Below are positions 1 to 7,899 of a stretch of 60,832 nucleotides of DNA, in pieces. The DNA is from JAFHCF01 sp048497495 (GTDB lineage Bacteria; Pseudomonadota; Alphaproteobacteria; Rhizobiales; Ancalomicrobiaceae). Location: NCBI GenBank assembly GCA_048497495.1, contig JAFHCF010000224.1, forward strand, positions 1 to 60,832, written 5' to 3'. Under the pieces are notes generated by a model. The model made no database searches, was not told the origin of the DNA, and was given only the letters and a program-made list of their open reading frames with translations. The translations under genes were made by a program, and so were the position numbers. Numbering within the stretch: the first letter of the stretch is position 1; every line of letters starts with the position of its first letter.

Positions 1-1
1 C

Positions 2-313
2 GAAGCCGAGCGGCTGGCGATCTTCCATCGCTCGGCCTCGGCCTCGCCCACCGGCTGCGCCGAGACCGACCCGGAGGTGCTGGCGTCGTCGGCGGAGCGC
101 TGTCTGGCGAGCGGGCTGTCGATCCAGTCGGGCGAGAGCGACTATTCGGTCGCCTGCATCGCCGCCCCGATCCGCGACGCCCGAGGCGCCTGCATCGCCA
201 CCATCTCGATCGTCGTGCCGGAGTTCAAGGTCGGGCAGAAGGAGCCCGACCTCGTCGGGCAGGTTCAGGCCGCCGCCGTGCGCATCGAGGATCGGCTCGG
301 CCGTCCGGCCTGA
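2..313 (+). CDS. IclR-family transcriptional regulator, C-terminal part (5' end outside window)
   Basis: The frame is open from the first base of the window and ends at a TGA. The roughly 103 residues match the C-terminal ligand-binding half of IclR regulators: a stretch reading AIFHRSASASPTGCAE, then the typical 'VACIAAPIRDARGACIATISI' strand pattern and a closing helix (QAAAVRIEDRLGRPA). IclR proteins bind a small-molecule effector in this GAF-like domain and control neighbouring catabolic operons. The DNA-binding domain lies outside the window. The neighbours (lactonase, semialdehyde dehydrogenase) suggest it governs sugar or sugar-acid degradation; that role is inferred. Confidence 0.85.
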   Translation, partial: EAERLAIFHRSASASPTGCAETDPEVLASSAERCLASGLSIQSGESDYSVACIAAPIRDARGACIATISIVVPEFKVGQKEPDLVGQVQAAAVRIEDRLGRPA

Positions 314-315
314 GG

Positions 316-650
316 GCTCGCCTGTCGGACCAACCCGCCGATCTCGACGCCGGGGCGACCGGCACCATGACTTCGGCGTGTTTCCCGAGATGATCCGGCC
401 GATCGTCACCGACCACCGCGCCGGCCGTCTCGACGCGGCGCTCGAGCAGTGGAAACTCTGCCTGCCGCTGATCAACCACGAGAATCGCCAATGTGGGTTG
501 CGCGCCGCCGAGGTGGTGATGAAGGTGGGCGGGGTGATCGCCTCCGACCACGTCCGTCATCCCTTGATGCCGATGTCGGAGCGGACCCGGGCGCGGCTTC
601 TCCAGCTCGCCCGCGATCTCGACGTTCTGGCCTTGCGGTGGGGCGCATGA
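316..650 (+). pseudogene. Remnant of DapA-family (dihydrodipicolinate synthase-like) dehydratase/aldolase, truncated and frameshifted
   Basis: Two reading frames together give the C-terminal third of a DapA/NanA-family protein. One frame (about 322-378) reads LSDQPADLDAGATGTMTSA; another (from about 378) continues FPEMIRPIVTDHRAGRLDAA and LPLINHENRQCGLRAAEVVM to a stop at 650. The family's joined motif GATGTMTS-x-FPEMI is broken at about 376-381, so a frameshift is present, and the first roughly 190 residues of a normal protein of about 300 are missing; the remnant begins right after the IclR stop. Close relatives include 2-keto-3-deoxy-L-arabonate dehydratase, which would fit the lactonase and semialdehyde dehydrogenase downstream. 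The 3' open frame could still be translated, but without the catalytic lysine region. Confidence 0.75.
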
Positions 651-663
651 CGGGGAGGGGCTC

Positions 664-1590
664 ATGACCATCGGGCGCGCGAATGTCACCAGACTGCCGG
701 GGCCGGCCTCCGAACTCGGCGAAGGCCCCGCCTACGACCTCGAGACCGACACGGCGTGGTGGTTCGACATCACCGGGCGGGCGCTCCACGAGCACCGCTT
801 CGCCAGCGGCGAGACGATCATCCACGCCCTGCCGGCCATGGGATCGGTCCTGGCCAGGGTCGACGCCGGCCGGCAACTCCTCGCCATGGAGGACGGGCTG
901 CATCTGCGCGACGTCGAAAGCGGCGCCCTCACGCGCGTCGCGGCGCTCGAGGCCGATCTCCCCGGCAATCGTTCCAACGACGGGCGGGTGCACCCGTCCG
1001 GCCGGCTGTGGATCGGCACGATGGGCAAGCGCGCCGAGCCCGGGGCCGGGTCGATCTACTGGTTCGACGGGCGCGAGTCGCGACCGCTCTATCGCGGCAT
1101 CTCGATCCCCAATTCGATCTGCTTCTCGCCCGACGGTCGGGTCGGCCACTTCGCCGACACCGCCGCCGGGACCATATGGCGGGTGGCGCTCGATCCGGCG
1201 ACGGGTCTGCCGACGGGGGAACCGGAGCGCTTTCTCGCCGCGGCGGATCTGCCGCTCGGCGGCGGGTTCGACGGATCGGTCGTCGATGCGCGCGGGGTTC
1301 TGTGGAATGCCGCCTGGGGCGGCGGCTCGGTCTCCGGCTGGCGCCCGGACGGGTCCCTGGCGCTGGTCTTCGAGGTGCCGGCGGCGCAGACCAGCTGCCC
1401 TTGTTTCGTCGGCCCCCGCCTCGATCGGCTGCTCGTGACTTCCGCCTGGCACGGCTATGGTTCGGCGGCGCGGCGCAGCGATTCCGGCGCCGGTCACACC
1501 TGGGTCCTCGAGGGTGGCTTCGAGGGCCGGGCCGATCCGCTCTTTCTCCTCGCCGACGACGCGGCGACCGACCGAGGACCGAACACATGA
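664..1590 (+). CDS. SMP-30/gluconolactonase/LRE-family sugar lactonase
   Basis: A 308-residue six-bladed beta-propeller lactonase of the SMP-30 family, which opens sugar 1,4- or 1,5-lactones to aldonates with a bound divalent metal. Visible family hallmarks are ELGEGPAYD near residue 18 (metal-binding Glu), NRSNDGRVHPSGRLWIGTMG around residue 103 (metal Asn and substrate-binding strand), ISIPNSICFSPDG around 140 and GGGFDGSVVDARGVLW around 199 (metal Asp). Length is normal. The start ATG follows a GGGAGGGG stretch. The stop overlaps the start of the aldehyde dehydrogenase gene by four bases (ATGA), so the two are translationally coupled. The lactone is probably from a pentose such as L-arabinose; that is inferred from the neighbours. 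Confidence 0.9.
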   Translation: MTIGRANVTRLPGPASELGEGPAYDLETDTAWWFDITGRALHEHRFASGETIIHALPAMGSVLARVDAGRQLLAMEDGLHLRDVESGALTRVAALEADLPGNRSNDGRVHPSGRLWIGTMGKRAEPGAGSIYWFDGRESRPLYRGISIPNSICFSPDGRVGHFADTAAGTIWRVALDPATGLPTGEPERFLAAADLPLGGGFDGSVVDARGVLWNAAWGGGSVSGWRPDGSLALVFEVPAAQTSCPCFVGPRLDRLLVTSAWHGYGSAARRSDSGAGHTWVLEGGFEGRADPLFLLADDAATDRGPNT

Positions 1591-3098
1591 CGCATGGTGG
1601 ACACCTGATCGCCGGGGAATGGACCGGCGGCGAGACGACGTTTTCCTCCATGCCGGCGCGGGGCGCACCCGGAACCTTCGCCCAGGGCACGGCGGCGGAC
1701 GTCGATCGGGCGGTGCGCGCCGCCGAGGCGGCCTTCGCCGGCTACGGCTGGTCGAGCCGCGAGACCCGCGCCCGCCTGCTCGAGGCGATCGCCGAGGAGA
1801 TCGAGGCGCGCGGTGCCGCGATCACCGAGATCGGATCCCGCGAGACCGGCCTGCCGGAGGCGCGGCTCGAGGGCGAACGCGGCCGCACCACCGGCCAACT
1901 CCGCCTCTTCGCCGCCCATATCCGCGACACCGCCCATCTCGATCTGCGCCATGATCCGGCGCTGCCCGAGCGCAAGCCCCTGCCGCGCCCGGATCTGCGG
2001 ATGATCGAGCGCCCGATCGGCCCGGTCGCCGTCTTCGGCGCATCGAACTTCCCGCTCGCCTTCTCCACCGCCGGCGGCGATACCGCCGCGGCGCTCGCCG
2101 CCGGCTGCCCGGTGGTGGTCAAGGGCCATCCCGCCCATCCCGGCACCTCGGAGATCGTGGCGGAGGCGATCGAGGCGGCGATCCGGCGGGAGGGCGTCCA
2201 TCCCGGCGTGTTCTCGCTGATCCAGTCGAGCGGCATCGAGGCCGGGACGGCGCTGGTCACCCATCCGCTGGTGCGCGCCGTCGGCTTCACCGGATCGCTG
2301 GGGGCGGGACGGGCGCTCTTCGACCTGTGCGCCGGACGTCCCGAGCCGATCCCCTTCTTCGGCGAACTCGGGTCGATCAATCCGGTGTTCGTGCTGCCGG
2401 GGGCGCTTCGGGCCCGCGCCGACGGGCTGGGGCGGGCCTGGGCGGCGTCGCTGACGCTCGGCGTCGGCCAGTTCTGCACCAACCCGGGGGTGATCGTCGT
2501 GGAGGCGTCGGACGCGGCGGAAGTCTTCCTCGCCGCGGCGACCGAGGCGCTGGGCGCGGTCGGGCCCGCCACCATGCTGACCGAGGGGATCGCCGCGGCG
2601 TTCCGGCGAGGCCGCGACCGGGTGGCGACGAAGGCGCTGGTCGCCGACGTGGCGAGCGCCGCCTGCTCGGCCCGCGAGGGCGCGCCGGCGGTGTTCCGGG
2701 TGAGCGGGCGGGACTGGCTCGCCGATCCGTCGCTCGCCGAGGAGATCTTCGGGCCGGCGGGCATCGTGGTGACCACCGCCGACGCGGCCGAGACGATCGC
2801 CGTGGCCCGGGCGCTCGCCGGTCAATTGACCGCGACGCTGCATCTCGGCGAGGGCGATACCGATTTCGCCGCGACGTTGGTGCCGATCCTCGAGCGCAAG
2901 GCCGGCCGTATCCTCTTCGACGGTTGGCCGACCGGGGTCGAGGTCGCCGACGCGATGGTGCACGGCGGCCCCTGGCCGGCCTCGACCAATTTCGGCGCGA
3001 CGTCGGTCGGCACCCTGTCGATCCGGCGCTTCCTGCGCCCGGTCTGCTTCCAGAACGCGCCCGAGGCGCTGCTTCCCGAGGATCTGCGCTCGGTCTGA
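1587..3098 (+). CDS. NADP-type 2-oxoglutarate semialdehyde (2,5-dioxovalerate) dehydrogenase
   Basis: A 503-residue aldehyde dehydrogenase of the branch that oxidises 2,5-dioxopentanoate to 2-oxoglutarate, the last step of the oxidative pentose and sugar-acid (Weimberg-type) routes. Seen in sequence: the substrate/cofactor segment VFGASNFPLAFSTAGGD and VKGHPAHPGTSE typical of this branch, the general base Glu260 in FFGELGS, and the catalytic Cys297 in GQFCTNPG. The ATG overlaps the lactonase stop. Together with the lactonase and the broken DapA-family gene it forms a lactone-to-2-oxoglutarate pathway, now apparently missing a working dehydratase at this locus. Substrate identity is by family resemblance. 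Confidence 0.9.
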   Translation: MTHGGHLIAGEWTGGETTFSSMPARGAPGTFAQGTAADVDRAVRAAEAAFAGYGWSSRETRARLLEAIAEEIEARGAAITEIGSRETGLPEARLEGERGRTTGQLRLFAAHIRDTAHLDLRHDPALPERKPLPRPDLRMIERPIGPVAVFGASNFPLAFSTAGGDTAAALAAGCPVVVKGHPAHPGTSEIVAEAIEAAIRREGVHPGVFSLIQSSGIEAGTALVTHPLVRAVGFTGSLGAGRALFDLCAGRPEPIPFFGELGSINPVFVLPGALRARADGLGRAWAASLTLGVGQFCTNPGVIVVEASDAAEVFLAAATEALGAVGPATMLTEGIAAAFRRGRDRVATKALVADVASAACSAREGAPAVFRVSGRDWLADPSLAEEIFGPAGIVVTTADAAETIAVARALAGQLTATLHLGEGDTDFAATLVPILERKAGRILFDGWPTGVEVADAMVHGGPWPASTNFGATSVGTLSIRRFLRPVCFQNAPEALLPEDLRSV

Positions 3099-3104
3099 GG
3101 AGGC

Positions 3105-3557
3105 TCAGCCGCAGGCGGAGGGGAGGCCGGCGAGGTCGGCGGCGCCTGTCGTGTCGCGGCGGCGGAGCGTGTCGCGCAGGCCGACCGCGAGGCGGTGCAG
3201 CAGGGTGCCGGTGATCATCGCCGCGACGAAGGCCAGCGCCTTGGGCTCGACACTGCCGAGCGCGGCCAGCGCCGGGCCCGGGCAGAAGCCGACGAGGCCC
3301 CAGCCGACGCCGAAGAGGGCGCTGCCCGTGAGCAACGCCGGGTCGATCGTGTTCGACGCGGGGCCGACGCGGTCGCGGGCGAGGCGGAACAGCACGACGC
3401 CGAGGGCGATGGCGCCGCCCATGACGAGGGCGAGCGAGGGATCCCAGGCGCCGGCGACGTCGAGGAAGCCGAGGACCTTCGACGGCTGGGTCATGCCGGA
3501 GAGGCAGAGGCCGAGGCCGAAGACGAGACCGGTGAGGAGAGCGGAGAGCGAACGCAT
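3105..3557 (-). CDS. YeeE/YedE family membrane protein, second half (DUF6691-like)
   Basis: A 150-residue integral membrane protein with about four hydrophobic helices, starting with MRSLSALLTGLVFGLGLCLSG and containing GMTQPSKVLGFLDVAG and GVGWGLVGFCPGPAL, the two motif blocks of the C-terminal half of YeeE/YedE proteins. Members transport thiosulfate or related reduced sulfur species through the membrane; the cysteine in GFCPGPA matches the conserved sulfur-relay cysteine. It lies just downstream of its partner half (gap of 11 bases), so the two-gene split form (as in PmpA/PmpB) is likely one functional unit. No sulfur-oxidation enzyme is next to it here. Confidence 0.85.
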   Translation of the reverse strand: MRSLSALLTGLVFGLGLCLSGMTQPSKVLGFLDVAGAWDPSLALVMGGAIALGVVLFRLARDRVGPASNTIDPALLTGSALFGVGWGLVGFCPGPALAALGSVEPKALAFVAAMITGTLLHRLAVGLRDTLRRRDTTGAADLAGLPSACG

Positions 3558-3568
3558 GGCGGGCCTCG

Positions 3569-3994
3569 TCAGATGAGATGGCGGGTGACGAAGACGGTCG
3601 CGACCGCCGTCGCCATGAAGACACCGGTGGCGACCGCCGAGCGCAGCGACAGGCGCGACAGGCCGCAGACCCCGTGACCGGAGGTGCAGCCCGACGCCAG
3701 ACGCGTGCCGAAGCCGACGAGAAGTCCGCCGGCGATCACCACGACCCAACCGGCATCGGGGACCGGCGCGGGCAGGGGGCGATAGAGGCCGAGGAGGAGG
3801 GGCGCGAGGATCAGGCCGGCGATCAGGGCGAGGCGCGGCGTCCATTCGGCGTCGCGCTCGAAGAGGCCGGAGACGAAGCCGCTCACCCCGAGGATGCGGC
3901 CGGAGCGCAGCGCCAGGAACCCGGCCGCCGCGCCGATCAGGAGCCCGCCGACGAGCGACGCCCAGGGTGTGAAATGGAGCCAATCGATCGACAT
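3569..3994 (-). CDS. YeeE/YedE family membrane protein, first half
   Basis: A 141-residue membrane protein with about four helices. It carries LVGGLLIGAAAGFLALRSGRILGVSGFVSG near the N-terminus and the diagnostic block GGLLVGFGTRLASGCTSGHGVCGLSRLS near residue 88, with the conserved cysteine in SGCTSGHG. This is the N-terminal half of a YeeE/YedE sulfur-species transporter, followed on the same strand by the second half. The start chosen is ATG giving MSIDWLHFTPW; a longer upstream extension is arginine-rich and not family-like. The gene is encoded on the minus strand, tail to tail with the dehydrogenase gene upstream of it in the window. Confidence 0.85.
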   Translation of the reverse strand: MSIDWLHFTPWASLVGGLLIGAAAGFLALRSGRILGVSGFVSGLFERDAEWTPRLALIAGLILAPLLLGLYRPLPAPVPDAGWVVVIAGGLLVGFGTRLASGCTSGHGVCGLSRLSLRSAVATGVFMATAVATVFVTRHLI

Positions 3995-4238
3995 GGATGC
4001 CCTCGTCTCGCGGAGACCGGCGCGACGCGAGGCGGGGAGATCCCGCCGGTCGTCGGCATGGAGGGAAGCATTCCATGGCGCGCGGTGAAGTCCGAGATCA
4101 GGGCGACCCTTGTTCCGCGCATATGAGAAAATTCGTTCTCTCCGATCGATCGGCGGTGGTCGTGGTTTCCACGCCGCCGATCGCATGCCCGGGACAGGGG
4201 GCCGCGAGCGGCGGCGATCGGGGCTTCGGCCTGCGCCT

Positions 4239-5264
4239 TCAGCGCACGACGATCTCGTGCGGCAGGAGATCCTCGCGCGGCTCGGCGCCGCCCCACAGGG
4301 CCTCGAGCTGCTCGACCACCCGGGCGCCGAAGTCGCGGTAGGGGATGTGGACCGAGGTCAGCCAGGGGGCGATCCAATCGTTGAGCTCGTTGTCGTCGAT
4401 GCCGACGATGCGGCAGTCCTCGGGGATGCGCACCCCTTGCTCGACGGCGAGGCGATAGGCGCCATAGGCCATCAGGTCGCTGGGGCAGAGGAGGGCGCGC
4501 GGCCAACCGCTCGCGGCGACCAGCTTGCGCGCGGCGGCATAGCCGGATTCCAGGTGGTTCTGGCCGGGGGCGTCGGTGCGGGTGATGCGCTCACGCGGCG
4601 TGCCGAGTTCGACGAGGCGGTCGGTGAGGCCGTCGATGCGGTCGCGGATCGGGCCGGAGACCACCGTCGGATGGAGGATCGCCGGCTCGCGCAGGCCCAG
4701 GCTCCAGAAGTGATCGGCGCAATCGGCGCCGGCGCGGCGGTTGTCGATGCCGACGAAGGCGCCGCGACCGACCGGGCTGCGCCGGCTGACGAAGACGATC
4801 GGCTCGCCGCGCTCGACCGCGATCGTCAGTTCCGGGCTCTTGACGGCGCTGACCAGGACGAAACCCCGGGCGAACTGCGCCCGCATGGCATGGAGGTATT
4901 CGTCCTGGAGGTCGGGGCGGTCGTGGGTGTCGCAGAGAATCATCACATAGCCGGCGGCGCGCAACGCCGCCTCGACCGAGGCCGCGGTCGCCGCCATCGC
5001 CGGGTTGTCGAGATTGGGCGCGAGCGTCGCGACGATCCGGCTCTCGCGGCTGCGCAGGCTGCGGCCGACGTGATTGGGGCGATAGCCGAGCGCGTCGACG
5101 ACGGCGCGTACCCGCTCGATGGTCGACGGCGATGCCCGGCCGATCTCGCCGTTGACGATGCGCGACACGGTCGACACCGACACGCCGGCCTCGGCCGCGA
5201 CGGCGGCGAGCGACACCGGGGCGATGGGGGAGGGTCTGCGGATGTCGGGGGGATTCTGAGCCAT
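4239..5264 (-). CDS. LacI-family transcriptional regulator
   Basis: A 341-residue repressor of normal LacI length. The helix-turn-helix and hinge are at residues 17-62 (VSLAAVAAEAGVSVSTVSRI, then the hinge YRPNHVGRSLRSRESR), followed by a periplasmic-binding-like effector domain (IVATLAPNLDNPAMAATAAS, LLCPSDLMAYGAYRLAVEQG, RIVGIDDNEL). It is divergent from an ABC sugar-importer and GH31 operon, and a perfect 14-bp palindrome lies in the shared intergenic region. The likely role is repression of that operon until the imported sugar or a derivative binds; the ligand is unknown. Confidence 0.93.
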   Translation of the reverse strand: MAQNPPDIRRPSPIAPVSLAAVAAEAGVSVSTVSRIVNGEIGRASPSTIERVRAVVDALGYRPNHVGRSLRSRESRIVATLAPNLDNPAMAATAASVEAALRAAGYVMILCDTHDRPDLQDEYLHAMRAQFARGFVLVSAVKSPELTIAVERGEPIVFVSRRSPVGRGAFVGIDNRRAGADCADHFWSLGLREPAILHPTVVSGPIRDRIDGLTDRLVELGTPRERITRTDAPGQNHLESGYAAARKLVAASGWPRALLCPSDLMAYGAYRLAVEQGVRIPEDCRIVGIDDNELNDWIAPWLTSVHIPYRDFGARVVEQLEALWGGAEPREDLLPHEIVVR

Positions 5265-5342
5265 GGAAGGTTTTTCTCATGTGCCGACGGACATTGTCGA
5301 GCAAAGCGTCGAGATGCGGCGAGAAGGCTACCATTTTTCAGA

Positions 5343-5367
5343 TTGACAGAGAAGGCAAACGTTTGCC
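5343..5367 (+). promoter_or_regulatory. Putative -35 box and LacI-type operator upstream of sugar ABC operon
   Basis: The sequence GGCAAACGTTTGCC at 5354-5367 is a perfect palindrome with the central CG typical of LacI-family operators. A consensus-like TTGACA lies at 5343-5348 immediately upstream, so the operator would sit in the promoter spacer; the -10 box is not convincing (weak candidate near 5371-5376). The site is between the divergent LacI gene and the binding-protein gene, about 130 bases before the latter's start. Confidence 0.75.
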
Positions 5368-5498
5368 AAGATCATGGCGAGCGAGACGAGACGGATCCCG
5401 CGACAATGAGAATCCGTCCGGCGCAATCGATCGCCTCCCCGTGGGAGGCGCGTCTGCGTGACCCTCGCCACCAGGACCGCAAGTCGGGAGGACACGAG

Positions 5499-6773
5499 AT
5501 GAAGAAGACGGCATGGCTGATCGCCGGTGCTCTGGCGACATCGATGGTGACGAGCGCCCAGGCGCAGACGACCCTCAGGATGAGCTGGTATTCCGACGGC
5601 AACGAAGGCGAGGTGATCGCCGATCTCATCCATCGTTTCGAGACGAAGAATCCCGACATCAAGGTCGTGCTCGACCAGGTGCCGTTCAAGGCGATCAACG
5701 AGACCCTGCCGGTGCAGCTGGCGGCGGGGCAGGGGCCCGACATGGCGCGTATCGCCGACATGGGCGGCCTCTCGGGCTTCATGCTCGACATGCGTCCCCA
5801 TCTGAAGAACGCCGCCACCTGGGAGGCGAACTACGGTCCGTTCCTCCAGTGGATGCGGCCGGCGGGCGACACCGCCTCGATCCCCGGCTTCATGACCCAG
5901 CTCACCGTCACCGGACCCTTCGTCAACAAGACGCTGTTCGAACAGGCCGGCGTCGCGCTTCCCGGCGACAAGGCGACCTGGGAGGACTGGGCGAAGGCCA
6001 CCAAGACCGTCGCCGACAAGGTCAAGGCACCGTTCCCGATCGCCTTCGACCGCTCCGGCCACCGCTTCTTCGGCCTCGCGGTGTCGCAGGGCGCCAAGGT
6101 GATGGACGCGGCCGGCAAGGCGGCGGTGATCGACGAGGGCTTCAAGCGCGCCGCGCAGCTCATCTACGACTGGCACAAGACCGGCGTCATGTCGAAGGAG
6201 CATTGGGGGGCGGCCTCGGGCTCGGCCTATCGCGGCGCCAACGCCGAATTCAAGAACGCCCAGGTGGTGATGTACATGTCGGGTTCCTGGCAGATCGGCC
6301 AGTTCGACAAGACCATCGGCGACGCCTTCGACTGGGTGGCGGTGCCGACCCCCTGCGGACCGGCGAATTGCTCGGGCATGCCCGGCGGGGCGGCGCTGGT
6401 CGCCTTCAAGGAGACCAAGCATCCGGCGGAAGTGGCGCGTCTGATGGACTATCTCGCCAGTTCCGAGGTGATGTCCGAGTTCTACGGCCGCTCGCTGTTC
6501 GTGCCCGGCAACCTCGCCGTCGCCAAGGCCGGCGTCAAATACGAGAAGGCCTCGCCCCAGGCGGCGGCGGCGCTCAAGGTCTTCGGCGATCAGGTGGCGA
6601 AGATCGCGCCGGTCGCCTACGCCATCCAGGGCTGGCCCAACAGCCGCATCGTCTTCAACGCGGTGATCAGTCGCCTCGGCCAGGCGGTGGTCGGCGAGAT
6701 GACGCTCGACGAGGCCTACGGCCGCATCGCCGCCGACGTCGATCAGCAGATCGCCGAACGCGCCAAGAAGTGA
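5499..6773 (+). CDS. ABC transporter sugar-binding lipoprotein-like periplasmic protein (family 1 SBP)
   Basis: A 424-residue extracellular solute-binding protein, family 1. It begins with a Sec signal peptide (MKKTAWLIAGALATSMVTSAQAQ, cleavage likely after AQA). The mature protein has the family's start TTLRMSWYSDGNEGEVIADL, the clamp region VPFKAINETLPVQLAAGQGPD, and the C-terminal WPNSRIVFNAVISRLGQAVV. It captures a carbohydrate in the periplasm and delivers it to the two permeases encoded next. An in-frame extension upstream has no signal peptide, and GGGAGGACAC precedes the chosen ATG. First gene of the operon behind the LacI operator; a GC-rich hairpin follows the stop. Confidence 0.92.
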   Translation: MKKTAWLIAGALATSMVTSAQAQTTLRMSWYSDGNEGEVIADLIHRFETKNPDIKVVLDQVPFKAINETLPVQLAAGQGPDMARIADMGGLSGFMLDMRPHLKNAATWEANYGPFLQWMRPAGDTASIPGFMTQLTVTGPFVNKTLFEQAGVALPGDKATWEDWAKATKTVADKVKAPFPIAFDRSGHRFFGLAVSQGAKVMDAAGKAAVIDEGFKRAAQLIYDWHKTGVMSKEHWGAASGSAYRGANAEFKNAQVVMYMSGSWQIGQFDKTIGDAFDWVAVPTPCGPANCSGMPGGAALVAFKETKHPAEVARLMDYLASSEVMSEFYGRSLFVPGNLAVAKAGVKYEKASPQAAAALKVFGDQVAKIAPVAYAIQGWPNSRIVFNAVISRLGQAVVGEMTLDEAYGRIAADVDQQIAERAKK

Positions 6774-6786
6774 CACCGAAAGGCTC

Positions 6787-6819
6787 CGGCGGCGGGGGAG
6801 GGATGCTCCCACGCCGCCG
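6787..6819 (+). other. Intercistronic hairpin after binding-protein gene
   Basis: Arms CGGCGGCG (6787-6794) and CGCCGCCG (6812-6819) pair perfectly, with an inner pairing GGGAG/CTCCC (6796-6800 with 6806-6810). There is no T-run, and the permease genes downstream belong to the same operon, so an mRNA-stabilising or partial-termination role is more likely than full termination. Confidence 0.55.
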
Positions 6820-6852
6820 TCCGTTCCCTCTCGCCCAGGCGGGCTTCAGGCG

Positions 6853-7899
6853 ATGACCGACAGATCCCAGGCTCCCGACGCCGTGACGCGGCGCGGCGCC
6901 GGCCGTTCGACCGACGGGTTGCTCGATGCCGCCTATGCCGTCGTCGTCCGTGTCCTGGACCGACCGATGACATGGGTGCAGCGGGGGATCGGGGCCGGCC
7001 GCATGCCCTATGTCTTCCTGTTGCCGAACCTTCTGTTCTTCGGCCTCTTCGTCTTCCTGCCGATCGGCATCGACCTCTGGTACTCGGTGACCGGCGGCAC
7101 CGCGCTGTTTCCCTCGCAGCGGCCCTTCGCCGGCACCGATCAATACGACACGCTCTTCGCCTGCGGCTCCTATCTCGATCCCTCGACCTGTCGGGAGGAT
7201 CGCTTCTGGCGGGCGGTGAGCAACACCGCGGTCTTCACCGGCTTCCAGATGGTGGCGATGGTGGGCTCGGCGCTCGTCACCGCCGTGGCGCTCGACAAGG
7301 GTGTGCGCGGACAGGGCTTCTTCCGCGCCGTGTTCTTCTTCCCGGTGCTCTTGTCGCCGGTGGTGGTGGCGCTCATCTGGAAATGGATCCTCCAGCGCGA
7401 CGGGCTGCTCAACGCCGGGCTCACCACCTTCGGCGGCGACAAGATCCTGTTCTTCGTCGAGCCGGGTTGGGCGATGTTCTGGTCGGTGTTCGTCTCGGTA
7501 TGGGCCCACATGGGCTTCTACACGCTGATCCTGCTCGCCGGCCTGCAGGCGATCCCGCGCGACATCTACGAGGCGGCGGAGATGGACGGCACGCCGCGCC
7601 TGCGGGTCTTCACCCGGCTGACCCTGCCGCTCCTGTGGCCGAATCTGCTGGTGGTGCTGGTGCTGGTGCTGATCCGTGGCGTCCAGACCTTCGACGAGGT
7701 CTTCGTCCTGACCGGCGGCGGGCCGGGGACGGCGACGCTGATGGTCGTCCAGTACATCTACGAGACCGCCTTCGCCAACCAGGTGCAGAACTTCGGCCTC
7801 GCCGCCGCCGCCTCCGTGGTGCTCGGCGTCGTGCTCTTCGCGCTGACGCTGCTTCAGCTCCTCTTGACCCGGCGACGCTCCTCGGGAGGACGGACATGA
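6853..7899 (+). CDS. ABC sugar transporter permease (MalF/UgpA type)
   Basis: A 348-residue inner-membrane permease with six predicted helices; the first starts near residue 55 (VFLLPNLLFFGLFVFLPIGI). The ABC permease coupling loop (EAA motif) is EAAEMDGTPRLRVFTRLTLP near residue 240, and the MalF-type block TFDEVFVLTGGGPGTAT follows. A cysteine-containing periplasmic loop lies between helices 1 and 2. It pairs with the next permease and with the UgpC-type ATPase. The stop overlaps the next start (ATGA). The long hydrophilic N-terminus of about 50 residues is slightly unusual for the family. Confidence 0.92.
   Translation: MTDRSQAPDAVTRRGAGRSTDGLLDAAYAVVVRVLDRPMTWVQRGIGAGRMPYVFLLPNLLFFGLFVFLPIGIDLWYSVTGGTALFPSQRPFAGTDQYDTLFACGSYLDPSTCREDRFWRAVSNTAVFTGFQMVAMVGSALVTAVALDKGVRGQGFFRAVFFFPVLLSPVVVALIWKWILQRDGLLNAGLTTFGGDKILFFVEPGWAMFWSVFVSVWAHMGFYTLILLAGLQAIPRDIYEAAEMDGTPRLRVFTRLTLPLLWPNLLVVLVLVLIRGVQTFDEVFVLTGGGPGTATLMVVQYIYETAFANQVQNFGLAAAASVVLGVVLFALTLLQLLLTRRRSSGGRT

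Noticed and set aside
378..650. Stand-alone 90-codon gene starting at a GTG
   Set aside because: The protein is only the tail of the DapA family and the preceding family motif is found in another frame directly upstream, so a truncated, frameshifted remnant explains it better.
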